Below are positions 26,890-36,241 of a stretch of DNA of 56,749 bases, piece by piece. Each line of letters begins with the position of its first letter. Positions within the stretch are counted from its first letter, which is position 1. Location: NCBI GenBank assembly GCA_005473895.2, contig SRJI02000027.1:1-56749 (forward strand), in the 5' to 3' direction. This stretch comes from Carideicomes alvinocaridis (lineage in GTDB: Bacteria > Pseudomonadota > Alphaproteobacteria > Rhodobacterales > Rhodobacteraceae). The notes beneath the pieces are model-generated. The model searched no databases and had not been told where the DNA came from. It saw nothing but the letters and a program-made list of their open reading frames with translations. A program made the translations under genes and the position numbers.

Positions 26890-27786
26890 GTGCTGCGCTG
26901 GCTGCTTCCCCTGCTCGTCCTCGCCACCCCGCTGGCGGCGGAGGAGCGGGTGGCCGAGGCGCAGCGCCTGCTCAATCGCCTGGGGCTGGAGGCCGGGCCG
27001 GTGGACGGCGCCATGGGGCCCCGCACCCGCGCCGCGCTCGACGCCTTCCTCGACCGCCGGGATTTCGCGCTCGGCACCGGCCCGGCGGACCCGGTTCTGA
27101 TCCTGCTCGCGGGGTTCGAGGGCGGCCCGATGCCCGAGGCGGAGGGGCTGGACCTCCACGTGCCCGAGGGCGATTTCCCCAGCCCGGGCACCTACCAGCG
27201 GTCCGAGGATGATCCGACCGGTTTCACCATGACGCTCGGCCCGCAGGATTATGACCGCAGCGAGTACCGGGACCGCAGCGACATCTTCACCCTGGGCCGC
27301 AACCTGAACCTCGACCAGCAGCGGGCCGAGCTGGTGAGCCAGGGCTTTTCCGCCGGGCGGACCTACACGCTGGACGTCTCGCTGAAGGTGTCGGGGCCGG
27401 AGGCGGGCAGCGTGCTGCGGCTGGTCCGGCTGGGCTACGAGGGGGCGGCGACGCTGGATGCCTTTCCCGGCTCGCTCCGGCTCAATGCCGGGGGCGCGGT
27501 GGACCAGGTGGCGGTGATGCGGGGTCCGCTGGACGACTGGCACCGGCTGCGGCTGGTCATGCATCCGGAGACCTACGGCGACGGCTGGTACCGTGCCTAT
27601 CTCGACGGAGAGCTGATGGCCGAGGCGCAGGGCGACGGGACGGAATTCGAGGGCGGCTTCGCGCTGGCCTTCGGGATGATGCGGGGTGCGACCACGGCCG
27701 AGGCGCAGGTCAGCTACCGCGACATCGCCTTTGCCGAGGGAGACCTGGGCGCGCCGGAGAAGACCGAAGAAGGAGAGGACGAATGA
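26890..27786 (+). CDS. Peptidoglycan-binding domain protein with C-terminal lectin-like beta-sandwich
   Basis: A 298-residue exported protein starting at a GTG three bases after the acylase gene. Residues 1-17 look like a signal peptide (ending LAAEE). Residues about 20-60 are a PG_binding_1 domain (RLLNRLGLEAGPVDGAMGPR and TRAALDAFL). The remaining part is rich in beta strands with an Asp/Tyr-rich core (DYDRSEYRDRSDIF) and reads like a LamG/concanavalin-type sandwich, though that is inference. Position in the operon suggests a periplasmic partner or neighbour of the acylase. Its stop overlaps the SDR start (ATGA). Confidence 0.7.
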   Translation: MLRWLLPLLVLATPLAAEERVAEAQRLLNRLGLEAGPVDGAMGPRTRAALDAFLDRRDFALGTGPADPVLILLAGFEGGPMPEAEGLDLHVPEGDFPSPGTYQRSEDDPTGFTMTLGPQDYDRSEYRDRSDIFTLGRNLNLDQQRAELVSQGFSAGRTYTLDVSLKVSGPEAGSVLRLVRLGYEGAATLDAFPGSLRLNAGGAVDQVAVMRGPLDDWHRLRLVMHPETYGDGWYRAYLDGELMAEAQGDGTEFEGGFALAFGMMRGATTAEAQVSYRDIAFAEGDLGAPEKTEEGEDE

Positions 27787-28493
27787 GCAGGATGGACGGC
27801 AAGGTGGCCCTGATCGTGGCCGGCGGCGCGGGGATGGGCGCGGAGGCGGCGAAACGGCTGGCCGCCGACGGGGCCAAGGTGGCGATCCTGTCCTCCTCGG
27901 GACGGGGCGAGGCGCTGGCGCAGGAGCTGGGCGGGATCGGCGTCACCGGCTCCTATTTCGAGCCCGCGGACCTGGAGCGTTTCGTCCAGGCCGCGATGGA
28001 CGCATGGGGCCGGATCGACGTGGTGGTGAACTCCGCCGCCGACGCGCCCAAGGGCGAGCTGCTGGAGCTGACCGACGAGGACTGGCACCGCGCGCTCGAC
28101 GCCTATTACCTGAACGTGGTGCGCATGGCGCGGCTGGTCACGCCGATCATGGCGGCGCAGGGGGGCGGTGCGTTCGTCAACATCTCCACCTATGCCGCCT
28201 ACGAGCCCGACCTGCGCTTTCCCACCTCGAGCGCGATCCGTGCGGCTTTGGGCAGTTTCACCAAGCTTTTCGCGGATCGCTACGGGCCGGACAACATTCG
28301 CATGAACAACGTCATGCCGGGCTATATCGACAGCCGGCCGCAGGGCGAGGAGCGGGTGCGCACAGTGCCGCTGGGCCGCGCCGGCACGGCCGAGGAGGTC
28401 GCCGGGATGATCGCCTGGCTGGCCTCGGACGAGGCGAGCTACATCACCGGGCAGAACTGGCGGATCGACGGCGGGGTGACGCGGGGGGTCTGA
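27783..28493 (+). CDS. SDR-family oxidoreductase-like protein lacking the catalytic Tyr/Lys
   Basis: A 236-residue Rossmann-fold short-chain dehydrogenase-like protein. The cofactor turn AGGAGMGAEAA (residues 13-23) and the VVNSAAD strand (usually NNAG) are present. The C-terminal INGG-type ending (DGGVTRG) is also typical. Where SDR enzymes have YxxxK, this protein has S149-x-x-x-R153 in FPTSSAIRAAL, so the standard proton relay is missing. I recall similar proteins in Rhodobacteraceae, so this may be a conserved subfamily rather than decay. It overlaps the PG-binding gene by four bases. Confidence 0.82.
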   Translation: MSRMDGKVALIVAGGAGMGAEAAKRLAADGAKVAILSSSGRGEALAQELGGIGVTGSYFEPADLERFVQAAMDAWGRIDVVVNSAADAPKGELLELTDEDWHRALDAYYLNVVRMARLVTPIMAAQGGGAFVNISTYAAYEPDLRFPTSSAIRAALGSFTKLFADRYGPDNIRMNNVMPGYIDSRPQGEERVRTVPLGRAGTAEEVAGMIAWLASDEASYITGQNWRIDGGVTRGV

Positions 28494-28514
28494 GACGCCG
28501 CGTCCCGGACCCGG

Positions 28515-28562
28515 CGAGCCGCCCGTCCGCGCGCTGCTGGGCGGTTCGGGCGGGTTGGCTCG
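28515..28562. terminator. Possible bidirectional hairpin between convergent genes
   Basis: CGAGCCGCCCG at 28515-28525 can pair with CGGGC...GGCTCG at 28547-28562, with a small bulge. It lies in the 204-base space between the SDR gene and hflX, which converge. There is no T-tract, so factor-independent termination is uncertain. The rest of this space holds no recognisable gene. Confidence 0.3.
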
Positions 28563-28697
28563 GATGTGCGTGGATTACTTACCGGGACCGCTGGTCAGCA
28601 CGCCGGACCATCAAGACACACCGGACAGGCCAGTCGGCCCCTCCTCCCGAGGCATCTTCGCACCGACGTTCCAAGGGCGCCAAGCGGCGCGGGCCGC

Positions 28698-29972
28698 TCA
28701 CATCTCGCGGTAGCGTTTTTCCTGACGGGGGGTCCAGTCGACGAGGATGTGAAAGCCCGCTTCGTCCTGCCGCTCTTCGGCGACGACACCCTGTTCATGC
28801 AGCCAGGCGCGGCGCTTGCCTTCCTCGAAGGGCAGGTCCAACAGCGCGCGTCGGGTCGCCCCGCTCAGCCGTTCCTTGACCCGGTCCAGCAGCGCCGGCA
28901 TCCCCTCGCCCGTCAGCGCGGAAACGGTCAGCACGTCCTCCTCGCGCGAGGCGCGCAGGCGCATGTCCTGGGCCAGGTCGGGCTCCACGAGGTCGATCTT
29001 GTTCCAGACCTCGATCTGCGGCGTCTCTTCCTTGACGCCGAGCGAATCCAGAATGGCCTCGACATCTTCGGCCTGCTCTTCGCTCTCGGCGTGGGAAATG
29101 TCGCGCACATGCAGGATCAGGTCGGCCTCCAGCACCTCCTCGAGCGTGGCGCGGAAGGCGGCGACCAGTTCGGTCGGCAGGTCGGAGATGAAGCCCACCG
29201 TGTCCGACAGGATGACCTCAAGCCCGTTTTCCAGACGCACCGCCCGCATGGTCGGGTCGAGCGTGGCAAACAGCATGTCCTTGGCCATGACCTCCGCCCC
29301 GGTCAGGCGGTTGAACAGGCTGGATTTGCCGGCATTCGTGTAGCCCACAAGTGCTACGATCGGGTACGGCACCTTGGCGCGCGCCTCGCGGTGCAGCTTG
29401 CGGGTCTTGACCACCTTTTCCAGCTGGCGGCGCAGGCGGACGAGCTGTTCGTCGATGGCGCGGCGGTCGGCCTCGATCTGCGTCTCGCCGGGGCCGCCGA
29501 CGAAGCCAAGCCCGCCGCGCTGCCGCTCAAGGTGGGTCCAGGCGCGAACGAGCCGCGTGCGCTGGTAGTTGAGATGCGCCATCTCCACCTGCAGCACGCC
29601 CTCGCGGGTCGCGGCGCGGTCGGAAAAGATCTCGAGGATCAGGCCGGTGCGGTCCAGCACCTTGACGCCCCACTTCTTCTCGAGGTTGCGCTGCTGCACC
29701 GGGGTGACGGGGCCGTCGACCAGCACCAGCTCCACCTCGGCCTCGGACAGGCGTTCCTTGAGCTCCTCGACCTTGCCGGAGCCGAACAGCATGGGGGGAT
29801 TCGGATCGCGCAGTGGCACGACTTCGGACCCCACCACGACGAGATGCGGCAGGGCGAGGGCCAGCGACACGGCCTCTTCCAGGGCCGGCGCGGGGGCGCG
29901 GCGCTGGCTGTCGGACTTGATGTCGGGGTGCAGCACCCAGGCGCGGGTGGCGTCCCTTCCGGTCTCCGTCAA
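28698..29972 (-). CDS. hflX: GTPase HflX
   Basis: A 424-residue HflX, the GTPase that splits stalled or stressed ribosomes. The N-terminal HflX domain includes [20 protein letters not shown], and the linker carries [19 protein letters not shown]. The G domain has G1 [13 protein letters not shown]3 [10 protein letters not shown] and G4 NKIDLV. The start appears to be a TTG at 29972 whose last bases overlap the TGA of hfq (TTGA), so HflX is translated by coupling to Hfq. The order hfq-hflX is conserved widely in proteobacteria. Confidence 0.95.
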   Translation of the reverse strand: MTETGRDATRAWVLHPDIKSDSQRRAPAPALEEAVSLALALPHLVVVGSEVVPLRDPNPPMLFGSGKVEELKERLSEAEVELVLVDGPVTPVQQRNLEKKWGVKVLDRTGLILEIFSDRAATREGVLQVEMAHLNYQRTRLVRAWTHLERQRGGLGFVGGPGETQIEADRRAIDEQLVRLRRQLEKVVKTRKLHREARAKVPYPIVALVGYTNAGKSSLFNRLTGAEVMAKDMLFATLDPTMRAVRLENGLEVILSDTVGFISDLPTELVAAFRATLEEVLEADLILHVRDISHAESEEQAEDVEAILDSLGVKEETPQIEVWNKIDLVEPDLAQDMRLRASREEDVLTVSALTGEGMPALLDRVKERLSGATRRALLDLPFEEGKRRAWLHEQGVVAEERQDEAGFHILVDWTPRQEKRYREM

Positions 29973-30208
29973 GAGTTGTCTTCGCCCTCGTAGAGGTTGA
30001 TCGGCTGCGCGGGCATGATCGTCGAGATCGCGTGCTTGTAGACGAGCTGCGATTGCCCGTCACGGCGCAGAAGAACGCAGAAATTGTCGAACCAGGTGAT
30101 GACGCCCTGCAATTTCACGCCGTTGATCAGGAAGACCGTTACCGGAACCTTTGTCTTCCGCACGTGATTGAGGAATGCGTCCTGAAGATTCTGTCTATCC
30201 GCTGCCAT
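29969..30208 (-). CDS. hfq: RNA chaperone Hfq
   Basis: A 79-residue Hfq, the hexameric Sm-like protein that pairs small RNAs with messengers. Sm1 is [20 protein letters not shown] and Sm2 ends in YKHAISTI. The proximal-face residues QDAFLN near the N-terminus are intact and the C-terminal tail is short ([10 protein letters not shown]), as in other alphaproteobacteria. The ATG at 30208 gives the family N-terminus ([11 protein letters not shown]); the frame is open further upstream. It lies downstream of trkH on the same strand and overlaps hflX. Confidence 0.97.
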   Translation of the reverse strand: MAADRQNLQDAFLNHVRKTKVPVTVFLINGVKLQGVITWFDNFCVLLRRDGQSQLVYKHAISTIMPAQPINLYEGEDNS

Positions 30209-30327
30209 TTTTCTAAAATGCCTTTGTTCTTTCTTGGGTTCCGCGGTCGGTCCCTGTCCCTTCGCGCAAGTATGTATGGTGACAGGATGAGATGAAACCC
30301 CCAAATGAGATCTCTGCGCGCGATTCA

Positions 30328-30360
30328 GGGCGGGCGACGGCTTGCATGCACCACCCGCCC
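30328..30360 (-). terminator. Stem-loop at the end of trkH
   Basis: GGGCGGG (30328-30334) is complementary to CCCGCCC (30354-30360), with a GCATGC palindrome inside the loop; the stem touches the trkH stop codon. No T-run follows on the minus strand, so it may act as an attenuator or 3'-end stabiliser between trkH and hfq rather than a complete terminator. Confidence 0.35.
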
Positions 30361-31880
30361 TATTCGCGCCACAGATCCGTGGTGAAGAGCGCGATGATGG
30401 CCAGCATCTCCAGCCGACCGAGCGCCATGGCGGCGCAGAGCACCAGCTTGGAGGCATTGTTCATTTCCGCCAGGTGGATCGGTGCCTCGGGCGCGGCCGA
30501 GACCAGCGGCCCGGTGGTCGACAGGGTCGAGATCGACAGCACGACGGAGCTTTCGAGGTCGCTGCCCAGGCCGGCCAGGATGACGGTGATCAGCGTCAGC
30601 GTGAGCGCGTAGAGCATGAAGAAGATCCAGGCCACGAAGGCCCCCTGCCGCCGCAGCCGCCGCGACCCGGCCGAGGCCCGCCCGACCGAGGAGGGATGGA
30701 CCAGCCGCTCGATCTCGCGCATGCCGTTGAGGTAAAGCGCGTAGACCCGCAGCAGCTTGACCCCGCCCGCCGTGGTGGCGACGCCCCCGCCGACCAGCGA
30801 CAGGCCCAGCAGGATCAGCCCGGGCGTGTCCAGCCCCGACCAGCCCCGCGCCGCCTGCCAGTCCACGCTTTCGAACCCGGTGGTGGAGAGGAAGGACAGC
30901 ACGGTGAACATCCCGCCCCAGAGCGCGTGCAGCCCGGCCACCAGGTTCTGCTGTTCGTCGAACTCGTAGGCGCCCAGCCAGTGGCGGAAGAACAGCAGCA
31001 GCGGGACGCCGATCACCAGGATGATGCCGATGCGGAATTCCGGATCGAAATAGAGCCCGGTGCGCCGCGTCGCCACGGTGTCCGAGGAAAAGGTCAGCCG
31101 CGACAGGGCGAAGAACAGGAACAGGAAGACCAGCATCTCCCCGGCCACGCCGGTGGCGCTGTATTCCAGCCCGCCGATCGGGGAAATCCCGCTGGTCGCC
31201 ATGACCGACATCGCGTGGACGATCGACACGAACGGATCGCCGCCGGTGACCAGCAGGCACAGCCACAGCGCCCCGGTCAGCCCGGTATAGATCGGGAACA
31301 GCTGAAAGGTGGTGCGGCGCAGCCGGTGCGCGGTCGCGTCGCGCCGGGCGGCGATCTGGGAATGGCGGGTAATCTCCTGACCCGGCTCGGCGGTGGCGGT
31401 CACTTCGAACCCGCCGAGGTTCAGCGGGGCCAGGATCGCCGCCGCCGCCACCCACATCAGGAAGCCGCCCATCCAGCCCACGAGCCCGCGCCAGAGGTGC
31501 AGCGGCCGGATCAGCGCCTCCGGATCGAAAAGCGGCAGGCCCGTGGTGGTGATCGAGCTGACCATCTCCATGTAGGCGTCGAGGAACGAGGTCCCCCGCA
31601 GCGAGTCGTGCAGCGGCACCGCCAGCAGGACCGGCAGCGCCGTGAAGGCGCCGAGCAGGGCAAGCAGCTGACGCAGGCCGCTTTCCCGGTGCTGGCGGTT
31701 GGATTGCGCGATGGCGATCAGCGTCAGCAGGATCAGCAGCAGGGTGGCCGAGTAGAAGAAGCTGCGCGCGGTGCGGAATTCCTCCTGCGCCAGCGCCATG
31801 CCGGCAGGCAGGTACATGGCCAGCGCGAATATCCCCGCAAGGACCAGGAACAGAGGCAGGCGGAGAAAAAGACGCTCCAT
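30360..31880 (-). CDS. trkH: TrkH family potassium uptake protein
   Basis: A 506-residue polytopic membrane protein of the TrkH/KtrB family, which conducts K+ under control of TrkA. Pore-loop regions with conserved glycines are visible: [37 protein letters not shown] and [11 protein letters not shown]. Length and topology (about ten helices plus pore loops) are normal. It starts three bases after the trkA stop, so TrkA and TrkH are made from one messenger. Confidence 0.95.
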   Translation of the reverse strand: MERLFLRLPLFLVLAGIFALAMYLPAGMALAQEEFRTARSFFYSATLLLILLTLIAIAQSNRQHRESGLRQLLALLGAFTALPVLLAVPLHDSLRGTSFLDAYMEMVSSITTTGLPLFDPEALIRPLHLWRGLVGWMGGFLMWVAAAAILAPLNLGGFEVTATAEPGQEITRHSQIAARRDATAHRLRRTTFQLFPIYTGLTGALWLCLLVTGGDPFVSIVHAMSVMATSGISPIGGLEYSATGVAGEMLVFLFLFFALSRLTFSSDTVATRRTGLYFDPEFRIGIILVIGVPLLLFFRHWLGAYEFDEQQNLVAGLHALWGGMFTVLSFLSTTGFESVDWQAARGWSGLDTPGLILLGLSLVGGGVATTAGGVKLLRVYALYLNGMREIERLVHPSSVGRASAGSRRLRRQGAFVAWIFFMLYALTLTLITVILAGLGSDLESSVVLSISTLSTTGPLVSAAPEAPIHLAEMNNASKLVLCAAMALGRLEMLAIIALFTTDLWRE

Positions 31881-31883
31881 CGC

Positions 31884-33260
31884 TCAGAAGAAGTCGATGG
31901 AGACCTGCAGCAGCCGCTCCACTTCCGGCACGTCCTTGGTCATCGCGAAGATCGCCACAACATCGCCCTCCTCGATCCGGGTGTGGCCCGTGGGCTTGAT
32001 CACCTTGCCGTCCTTCATCACCGCGCCCACCAGCACGCCCTCGGGGAAGTCGATGTCGCGCACCCGCTGGCCGGTCATGGGCGAGGTGGACAGCACCTCG
32101 GCCTCGATCAGCTCGGCCTCGGCATCGCCGATGGAATAGACGCCGCGCACCCGCCCGTGGCGAATGTGGCGCAGGATCGAGCTGACGGTGGTGGCGCGCG
32201 GGTTGATATGGGCGTCGATGCCCAGCGGTCCCATCATCGGCACCAGCGTGGGATCGTTGATCAGCGCGATGGCGATCGGGCTGCCCTCGGCCTTGGCGCG
32301 CACGGCGGCCAGCATGTTGGTCTTATCGTCGTCGGTGACGCAGAGCACCGCGTCCGCGCGCTGCACCCCGGCCTCGTTCAGCAGCGTGGCGTCCAGCCCG
32401 TCGCCGTTGAGCACGATGGTCCGTTCCAGCGCATCCGCCGCCCGCTCGGCGATCCGGCGGTTCATCTCGATCACCTTGGTGCGGATGCGATGCGCCCCGG
32501 TCTCCAGCTTGCGGGCCACGGCGAGGCCTACGTTCCCGCCGCCGATGATGACCACCCGCTCGGTCTTGCGGGCGGACTTGCCGAAGATCTCCAGCGTGCG
32601 GGCCACGTCCTCGTTATGGACGAAGACGTAGCAATCGTCGCCGACAAAGAGCTGATCGCCTGGCTCGGGCGCAAAGAGCGTGCCGTCGCGGCGCACGCCC
32701 ACCACCACCGCGCGCAGGGTCGAGAACAGGTCGGTGAGCTGGCGCAGCGGCGTGTTCACCACCGGGCATTCATCCTCGAGGTGCAGACCGATGAGCTGCG
32801 CCTTGCCGTCGAGGAAGGTCTCCGTGTCGAAGCTTTGCGGCGAGGCGAGGCGCTGCATGGCGGCATCGGCCACCTCGCGCTCGGGGCTGATCACCACATC
32901 GATCGGCATGTGGTCGCGGCGGTAGAGATCGGAATAGATCGCGTCGAGATAGCTTTGCGCCCTGAGACGCGCGACCTTGCGCGGGATGGCGAAGATCGAA
33001 TGCGCCACCTGGCAGGTGACCATGTTGACCTCGTCCGAATGGGTCGCGGCGATGATCATGTCCGCGTCCGAGGCCCCGGCCCGGGTAAGCACGTCGGGAT
33101 AGGAGGCGAAGCCGGCAATGCCCTGCACGTCGAGCGTGTCGGTCGCGCGGCGGACGAGATCGGGGTTGCTGTCCACCACCGTCACGTCGTTCTTTTCATG
33201 CGAGAGGTGTCGGGCGATCTGCCAGCCGACCTGGCCCGCGCCACAGATGATGACCTTCAT
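31884..33260 (-). CDS. trkA: Trk potassium transport regulatory protein TrkA
   Basis: A 458-residue cytoplasmic regulator with two RCK units. The first nucleotide-binding fold begins MKVIICGAGQVGWQIARHL and the second begins RVVIIGGGNVGLAVARKL (about residue 233). Each is followed by a TrkA_C domain, the last ending near GDVVAIFAMTKDVPEVERL. It binds NAD(H) or ATP/ADP and gates TrkH. It is the first gene of the trkA-trkH-hfq-hflX series. Confidence 0.96.
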   Translation of the reverse strand: MKVIICGAGQVGWQIARHLSHEKNDVTVVDSNPDLVRRATDTLDVQGIAGFASYPDVLTRAGASDADMIIAATHSDEVNMVTCQVAHSIFAIPRKVARLRAQSYLDAIYSDLYRRDHMPIDVVISPEREVADAAMQRLASPQSFDTETFLDGKAQLIGLHLEDECPVVNTPLRQLTDLFSTLRAVVVGVRRDGTLFAPEPGDQLFVGDDCYVFVHNEDVARTLEIFGKSARKTERVVIIGGGNVGLAVARKLETGAHRIRTKVIEMNRRIAERAADALERTIVLNGDGLDATLLNEAGVQRADAVLCVTDDDKTNMLAAVRAKAEGSPIAIALINDPTLVPMMGPLGIDAHINPRATTVSSILRHIRHGRVRGVYSIGDAEAELIEAEVLSTSPMTGQRVRDIDFPEGVLVGAVMKDGKVIKPTGHTRIEEGDVVAIFAMTKDVPEVERLLQVSIDFF

Positions 33261-33356
33261 GTGCCTTCCGTCCCGGCGTCTCCGACCCCGTTTGCATGGC
33301 AGATCGCCCGCGGAGGGTCAATCGCCCTCGGATCGGGCGGCGCGCTCTCCGCCGGG

Positions 33357-33408
33357 CGCAAAACTTTTCAATGAAAAGTTTTTGCGAAAATCCTTATTAA
33401 GGATTTTC
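33357..33408 (-). repeat. Tandem AT-rich hairpin element A
   Basis: Two adjacent hairpins stand out in GC-rich DNA. One is CGCAAAACTTTTC / GAAAAGTTTTTGCG (33357-33386, loop AAT, one bulged base). The other is a perfect 11-base inverted repeat GAAAATCCTTA / TAAGGATTTTC (33386-33408). Read on the minus strand, the order is the AATCCT hairpin then the ACTTTT hairpin, right at the end of the GNAT gene. The same pair in the same order relative to its upstream gene occurs at 37010-37057. Runs of T follow each stem, so it can serve as a terminator. Confidence 0.8.
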
Positions 33409-33915
33409 CGTCCCGCCGCTTTCCCCCTCGGGCGCGAAGTCGATCTGCCAATGCTGTTCCACCAGGTCGACGCCGTAATGGCGCACCGCGAAGGACCGGA
33501 CGCAGCGAAACCCGTTTGCCGCGTAGAGCGCGCAGGCCGCCTCGTGGCTCTCATGGGTGGACAGCACCATCGCCCGATACCCCGCGTCGCGCGCGAAATC
33601 GAGACAGGTCTGCAGCAGGCGGCGGCCCAGCCCCCTGCCCCGCGCCGCCGGGTCCAGCAGGAATAGCCGCAGCCGGGCGGTCCGCTCATCCTCGCGCACG
33701 CAGAAGATCGTCCCGAGCTCGGTCCCGGCCTCTTCGGCGACGAAACCGCGCTCGGTCCCGGGGTCGTGGTGGTCCAGGAAATCCGCCAGGATCCCCTCCA
33801 CCGTCGCGCCGAAGCTTTCGTCGAATCCGGCCTCCTCCGCGTAGAGTTCCGCGTGCAGGCGCACGATCCATTCGGCGTCGGCCGGGGTGAAGGGGCGGAT
33901 GGCGGGCTGGTCCAT
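33397..33915 (-). CDS. GNAT family N-acetyltransferase
   Basis: A 172-residue GNAT acetyltransferase. The fold starts AIRPFTPADAEWIVRLHAEL; the acetyl-CoA pyrophosphate loop is ARGRGLGRRLLQTCLDFA, followed by VLSTHESHEAACALYAANGF. The substrate is unknown. ATG 33915 gives the family start; the frame is open 16 codons further. The stop codon and the last codons (TENP) lie inside the AT-rich tandem hairpin, so the repeat supplies the end of the reading frame. Divergent from the DUF6324-like gene. Confidence 0.87.
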   Translation of the reverse strand: MDQPAIRPFTPADAEWIVRLHAELYAEEAGFDESFGATVEGILADFLDHHDPGTERGFVAEEAGTELGTIFCVREDERTARLRLFLLDPAARGRGLGRRLLQTCLDFARDAGYRAMVLSTHESHEAACALYAANGFRCVRSFAVRHYGVDLVEQHWQIDFAPEGESGGTENP

Positions 33916-33998
33916 GGCGCAGAGGGCAGCACGGCCCGTCTTGCAAAGCAAGCGGTTTGGCACTACCTCCCCGCCTGCTTCTGCTGAGGATCCGGACC

Positions 33999-34214
33999 AT
34001 GGGCATCAACGACGAACGCGACATCGAGGCCAACCTCCAGATCGGGCCGACCGACGGCGGCATGGTGCGGCTTTTCGTGACCGCCGGGGCGCAGGAAATC
34101 CCGATGGATTTCTCCCCCGACGAGGCCGAGGAGATCGCGGAAGAGATCCGCGCCGCGGCCCAGGCCGCACAGGCCGCCGCCCAGAAGGGCAGCAAACCCC
34201 GCAAGAAGCGGTAG
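33999..34214 (+). CDS. DUF6324-like small protein
   Basis: A 71-residue acidic/basic protein: MGINDERDIEANLQIGPTDG opens it, an acidic helix EAEEIAEEIRAAAQAAQAAA follows, and the tail is Lys/Arg-rich (KGSKPRKKR). I recognise it as the small DUF6324 type conserved in Rhodobacteraceae, of unknown role. Start chosen at the family N-terminus with GAGG upstream. Convergent with mmcB. Confidence 0.7.
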   Translation: MGINDERDIEANLQIGPTDGGMVRLFVTAGAQEIPMDFSPDEAEEIAEEIRAAAQAAQAAAQKGSKPRKKR

Positions 34215-34263
34215 GACGCCCTCACCCACAGCGTGGCGATCAGGCACAGACGCCGTCAGGCGC

Positions 34264-34707
34264 TCAGCCCCAGCCCCGCGCATCCGGGTCGCGCATGTCC
34301 TGCAGGCGCCGCGCCGCATGGGTGGCGAATTTCTGGATCAGCACCTTGCGCCGCGCCGGCGGCAGCCTTGTCTCGCGCCCCATGCGCAGGACCTCCCCGT
34401 CATAGCCGTCGGCCAGGATGATGCCGCTTTCCTCGGGCAGCAGCTCGGTGGGGAAGTCGGGGCCGACCGACCAGAAGAACCTGTCGCACCAGTCGAGATA
34501 GCCGCGCCATTTCGAATCGGCGAGGTAATCGGCGCGCGAGGACTTGCATTCCACCACCCACAGCTCGCCCTTCGGGCCGAGGGCCATGACATCCACGCGC
34601 AGGCCCCTCGTGGGCACGAATTCTTCAACGGATGCAAAACCTTGCGCCGAAAGAAGTCGACAGGTCCCGCGGGCGATGAGCTGGCCGGGCTGGAGCATCT
34701 GCAACAT
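34264..34707 (-). CDS. mmcB: MmcB family DNA repair protein
   Basis: A 147-residue protein of the MmcB family, restriction-endonuclease-like proteins needed for mitomycin C resistance in Caulobacter. The catalytic core is visible: VDVMALGPKGELWVVECKSS (PD-(D/E)xK type, with D and ExK) then KWRGYLDWCDRFFWSV. The start at 34707 (MLQMLQPGQLIARG) fits the family length; ATG at 34740 is an alternative and neither has a strong ribosome site. I looked for the alphaproteobacterial LexA box (GTTCN7GTTC) upstream and did not see one. Divergent from the coiled-coil membrane protein gene. Confidence 0.85.
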   Translation of the reverse strand: MLQMLQPGQLIARGTCRLLSAQGFASVEEFVPTRGLRVDVMALGPKGELWVVECKSSRADYLADSKWRGYLDWCDRFFWSVGPDFPTELLPEESGIILADGYDGEVLRMGRETRLPPARRKVLIQKFATHAARRLQDMRDPDARGWG

Positions 34708-34874
34708 GAATCCGATTTCAGCCGAACATGACTCGGGCATCAAGTTGCCACGCCGCGACGAAGCAGCACTTTCCACCCGCTGCCGCAATTTCTTGCAGGG
34801 GCTGCGTAACATACTGGCATTCCGGGCGCGATGGCATATCTACTTTCGCAACCGGGGCGCCGGCAGGGAGCGAC

Positions 34875-36236
34875 ATGGCCGACAGGAACAGCATGACCGA
34901 ATCCGAGGCGCGCGGCGCCCGTTACGCCCGCGAGTTGGAGGGCCACCTGGGATGGCTCGACAGCTTCACCGGACCCGCCCTCGGCATCCTGGCCGTGGCG
35001 TCGGGGATCTACACCTATCTCGGCGTGCAGTCGCTGCTGGACGATGACGGGGTGATGTCCGCCTTTGCCGCCATTGCGTATTCGGTCGCGGTCTCGGTCG
35101 GCATCTTCGTCTTCTGGTCCTACATGATGCGCCTCTTCCCGGCGGTGCGAAGCGCGCGGGCCCGCACCGGGCTGCTGGGCGCGATGGGGCTGGGCTGCAT
35201 GGCGATCGTCGCCATGTCCTCCTGGCTGAACGCCGCCGCCCTGGCCGGCGCCGCCGCGGTCGAGCAGCACCTGGCCGAGACGGTGCAGGAATACCAGGAT
35301 TCGCTGGAACGCTCGCACGAGATCGCGCTTTCCGCCCAGGGGCTGGAGCGGGACGTGGCCCGCGTGCGCCAAAGCTTCGAGGACCTGTCGGAGCAGGAGG
35401 CGGCGGGCTCGCTCTCGGGCCTTGCCGGGCGCGGGGCGGTGTTCCGGGTGCTGCGCCAGAAGGCCGAGGAACTCGAGGGGCTGGAAAGCCAGATCGCCGC
35501 CCAATCCCCCCGGATCGAGCAGGCCTTCGCCGAGGGCAACGCGATCCTCAGCCGGATGCGCGCACTCACGGTGGAGCCCGGGCCGGTCGAGGCGCGCTCG
35601 GTCGAGTTCTCCGAGTCGGCGGTGCGGCTGGCCGGGCTCATCGCGCAGCTTCGCCAGCTCTCGGTGGCGCCGCTGGTGCAGCGCGCGGCCAAGGACCTCT
35701 CGGCCTCGGTCGTCCTGCCCGAGCTCGACGCCTCGACCGAGGCGAACCGCAGCGCGCAGACCGCCACCATCACCTCGGTGCTCGAAGTGCTGGCGCAGCG
35801 GGCGGCGACGCTGGAAGGCGCGGCGCAAGAGGTGATCGCCATGCAGCCGCCCACCGAGGTCAGCTACACGCCGATCTCGGCCGCCGACGCGGTGATCCTC
35901 TATGCCCGCAACTTCGTGCCCTCCTGGGCCGGCGCCATCGCCATCGACCTGCTGCCCGCCGTGCTGGTCTTCATCGTCGCGGTGACGCAAGGAGCGATCC
36001 GCGGCGGGCGCGAAGGCGCGGCGGTGGAGAACACGATCACCCTGGGTGAGCTGCGCGCGGCGCTGTCGGCGATGCGCGACATCGAGCAGACGCGCGACGC
36101 CCCGCCTGCGGCCGGGGGCGCGGCTGTGGACGAGACCGAGGCGCCGGTGGAGAGCCAGCCCGCCCCCGCGCCGGACCATGATCCGCGGCGGGCGGAGGAT
36201 GATCGCGTGACGCCCCTGCCCGGCAAGCACCGCTAG
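34875..36236 (+). CDS. Membrane protein with large coiled-coil extramembrane domain
   Basis: A 453-residue protein of no family I recognise. Three hydrophobic helices lie near the N-terminus (about residues 31-51, 60-85 and 98-127). A long helical, coiled-coil-rich domain (about 128-345, full of Glu/Gln/Arg heptads such as LRQKAEELEGLESQIAAQ) follows, then a fourth helix (about 347-370, WAGAIAIDLLPAVLVFIVAV) and an acidic, Pro-rich cytoplasmic tail. With both termini inside, the coiled coil would be periplasmic, as in some sensors. AGGGAG lies 8 bases before ATG 34875. The next gene starts 5 bases after its stop, so the two are cotranscribed. Confidence 0.75.
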   Translation: MADRNSMTESEARGARYARELEGHLGWLDSFTGPALGILAVASGIYTYLGVQSLLDDDGVMSAFAAIAYSVAVSVGIFVFWSYMMRLFPAVRSARARTGLLGAMGLGCMAIVAMSSWLNAAALAGAAAVEQHLAETVQEYQDSLERSHEIALSAQGLERDVARVRQSFEDLSEQEAAGSLSGLAGRGAVFRVLRQKAEELEGLESQIAAQSPRIEQAFAEGNAILSRMRALTVEPGPVEARSVEFSESAVRLAGLIAQLRQLSVAPLVQRAAKDLSASVVLPELDASTEANRSAQTATITSVLEVLAQRAATLEGAAQEVIAMQPPTEVSYTPISAADAVILYARNFVPSWAGAIAIDLLPAVLVFIVAVTQGAIRGGREGAAVENTITLGELRAALSAMRDIEQTRDAPPAAGGAAVDETEAPVESQPAPAPDHDPRRAEDDRVTPLPGKHR

Positions 36237-36241
36237 CGCCG

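Noticed and set aside
30342-33374. A 1010-codon open frame on the plus strand opposite trkH and trkA
   Set aside because: It is exactly antisense to two certain genes, is rich in His, Arg, Gln and Gly as expected from reversed GC-rich codons, and has no domain pattern.
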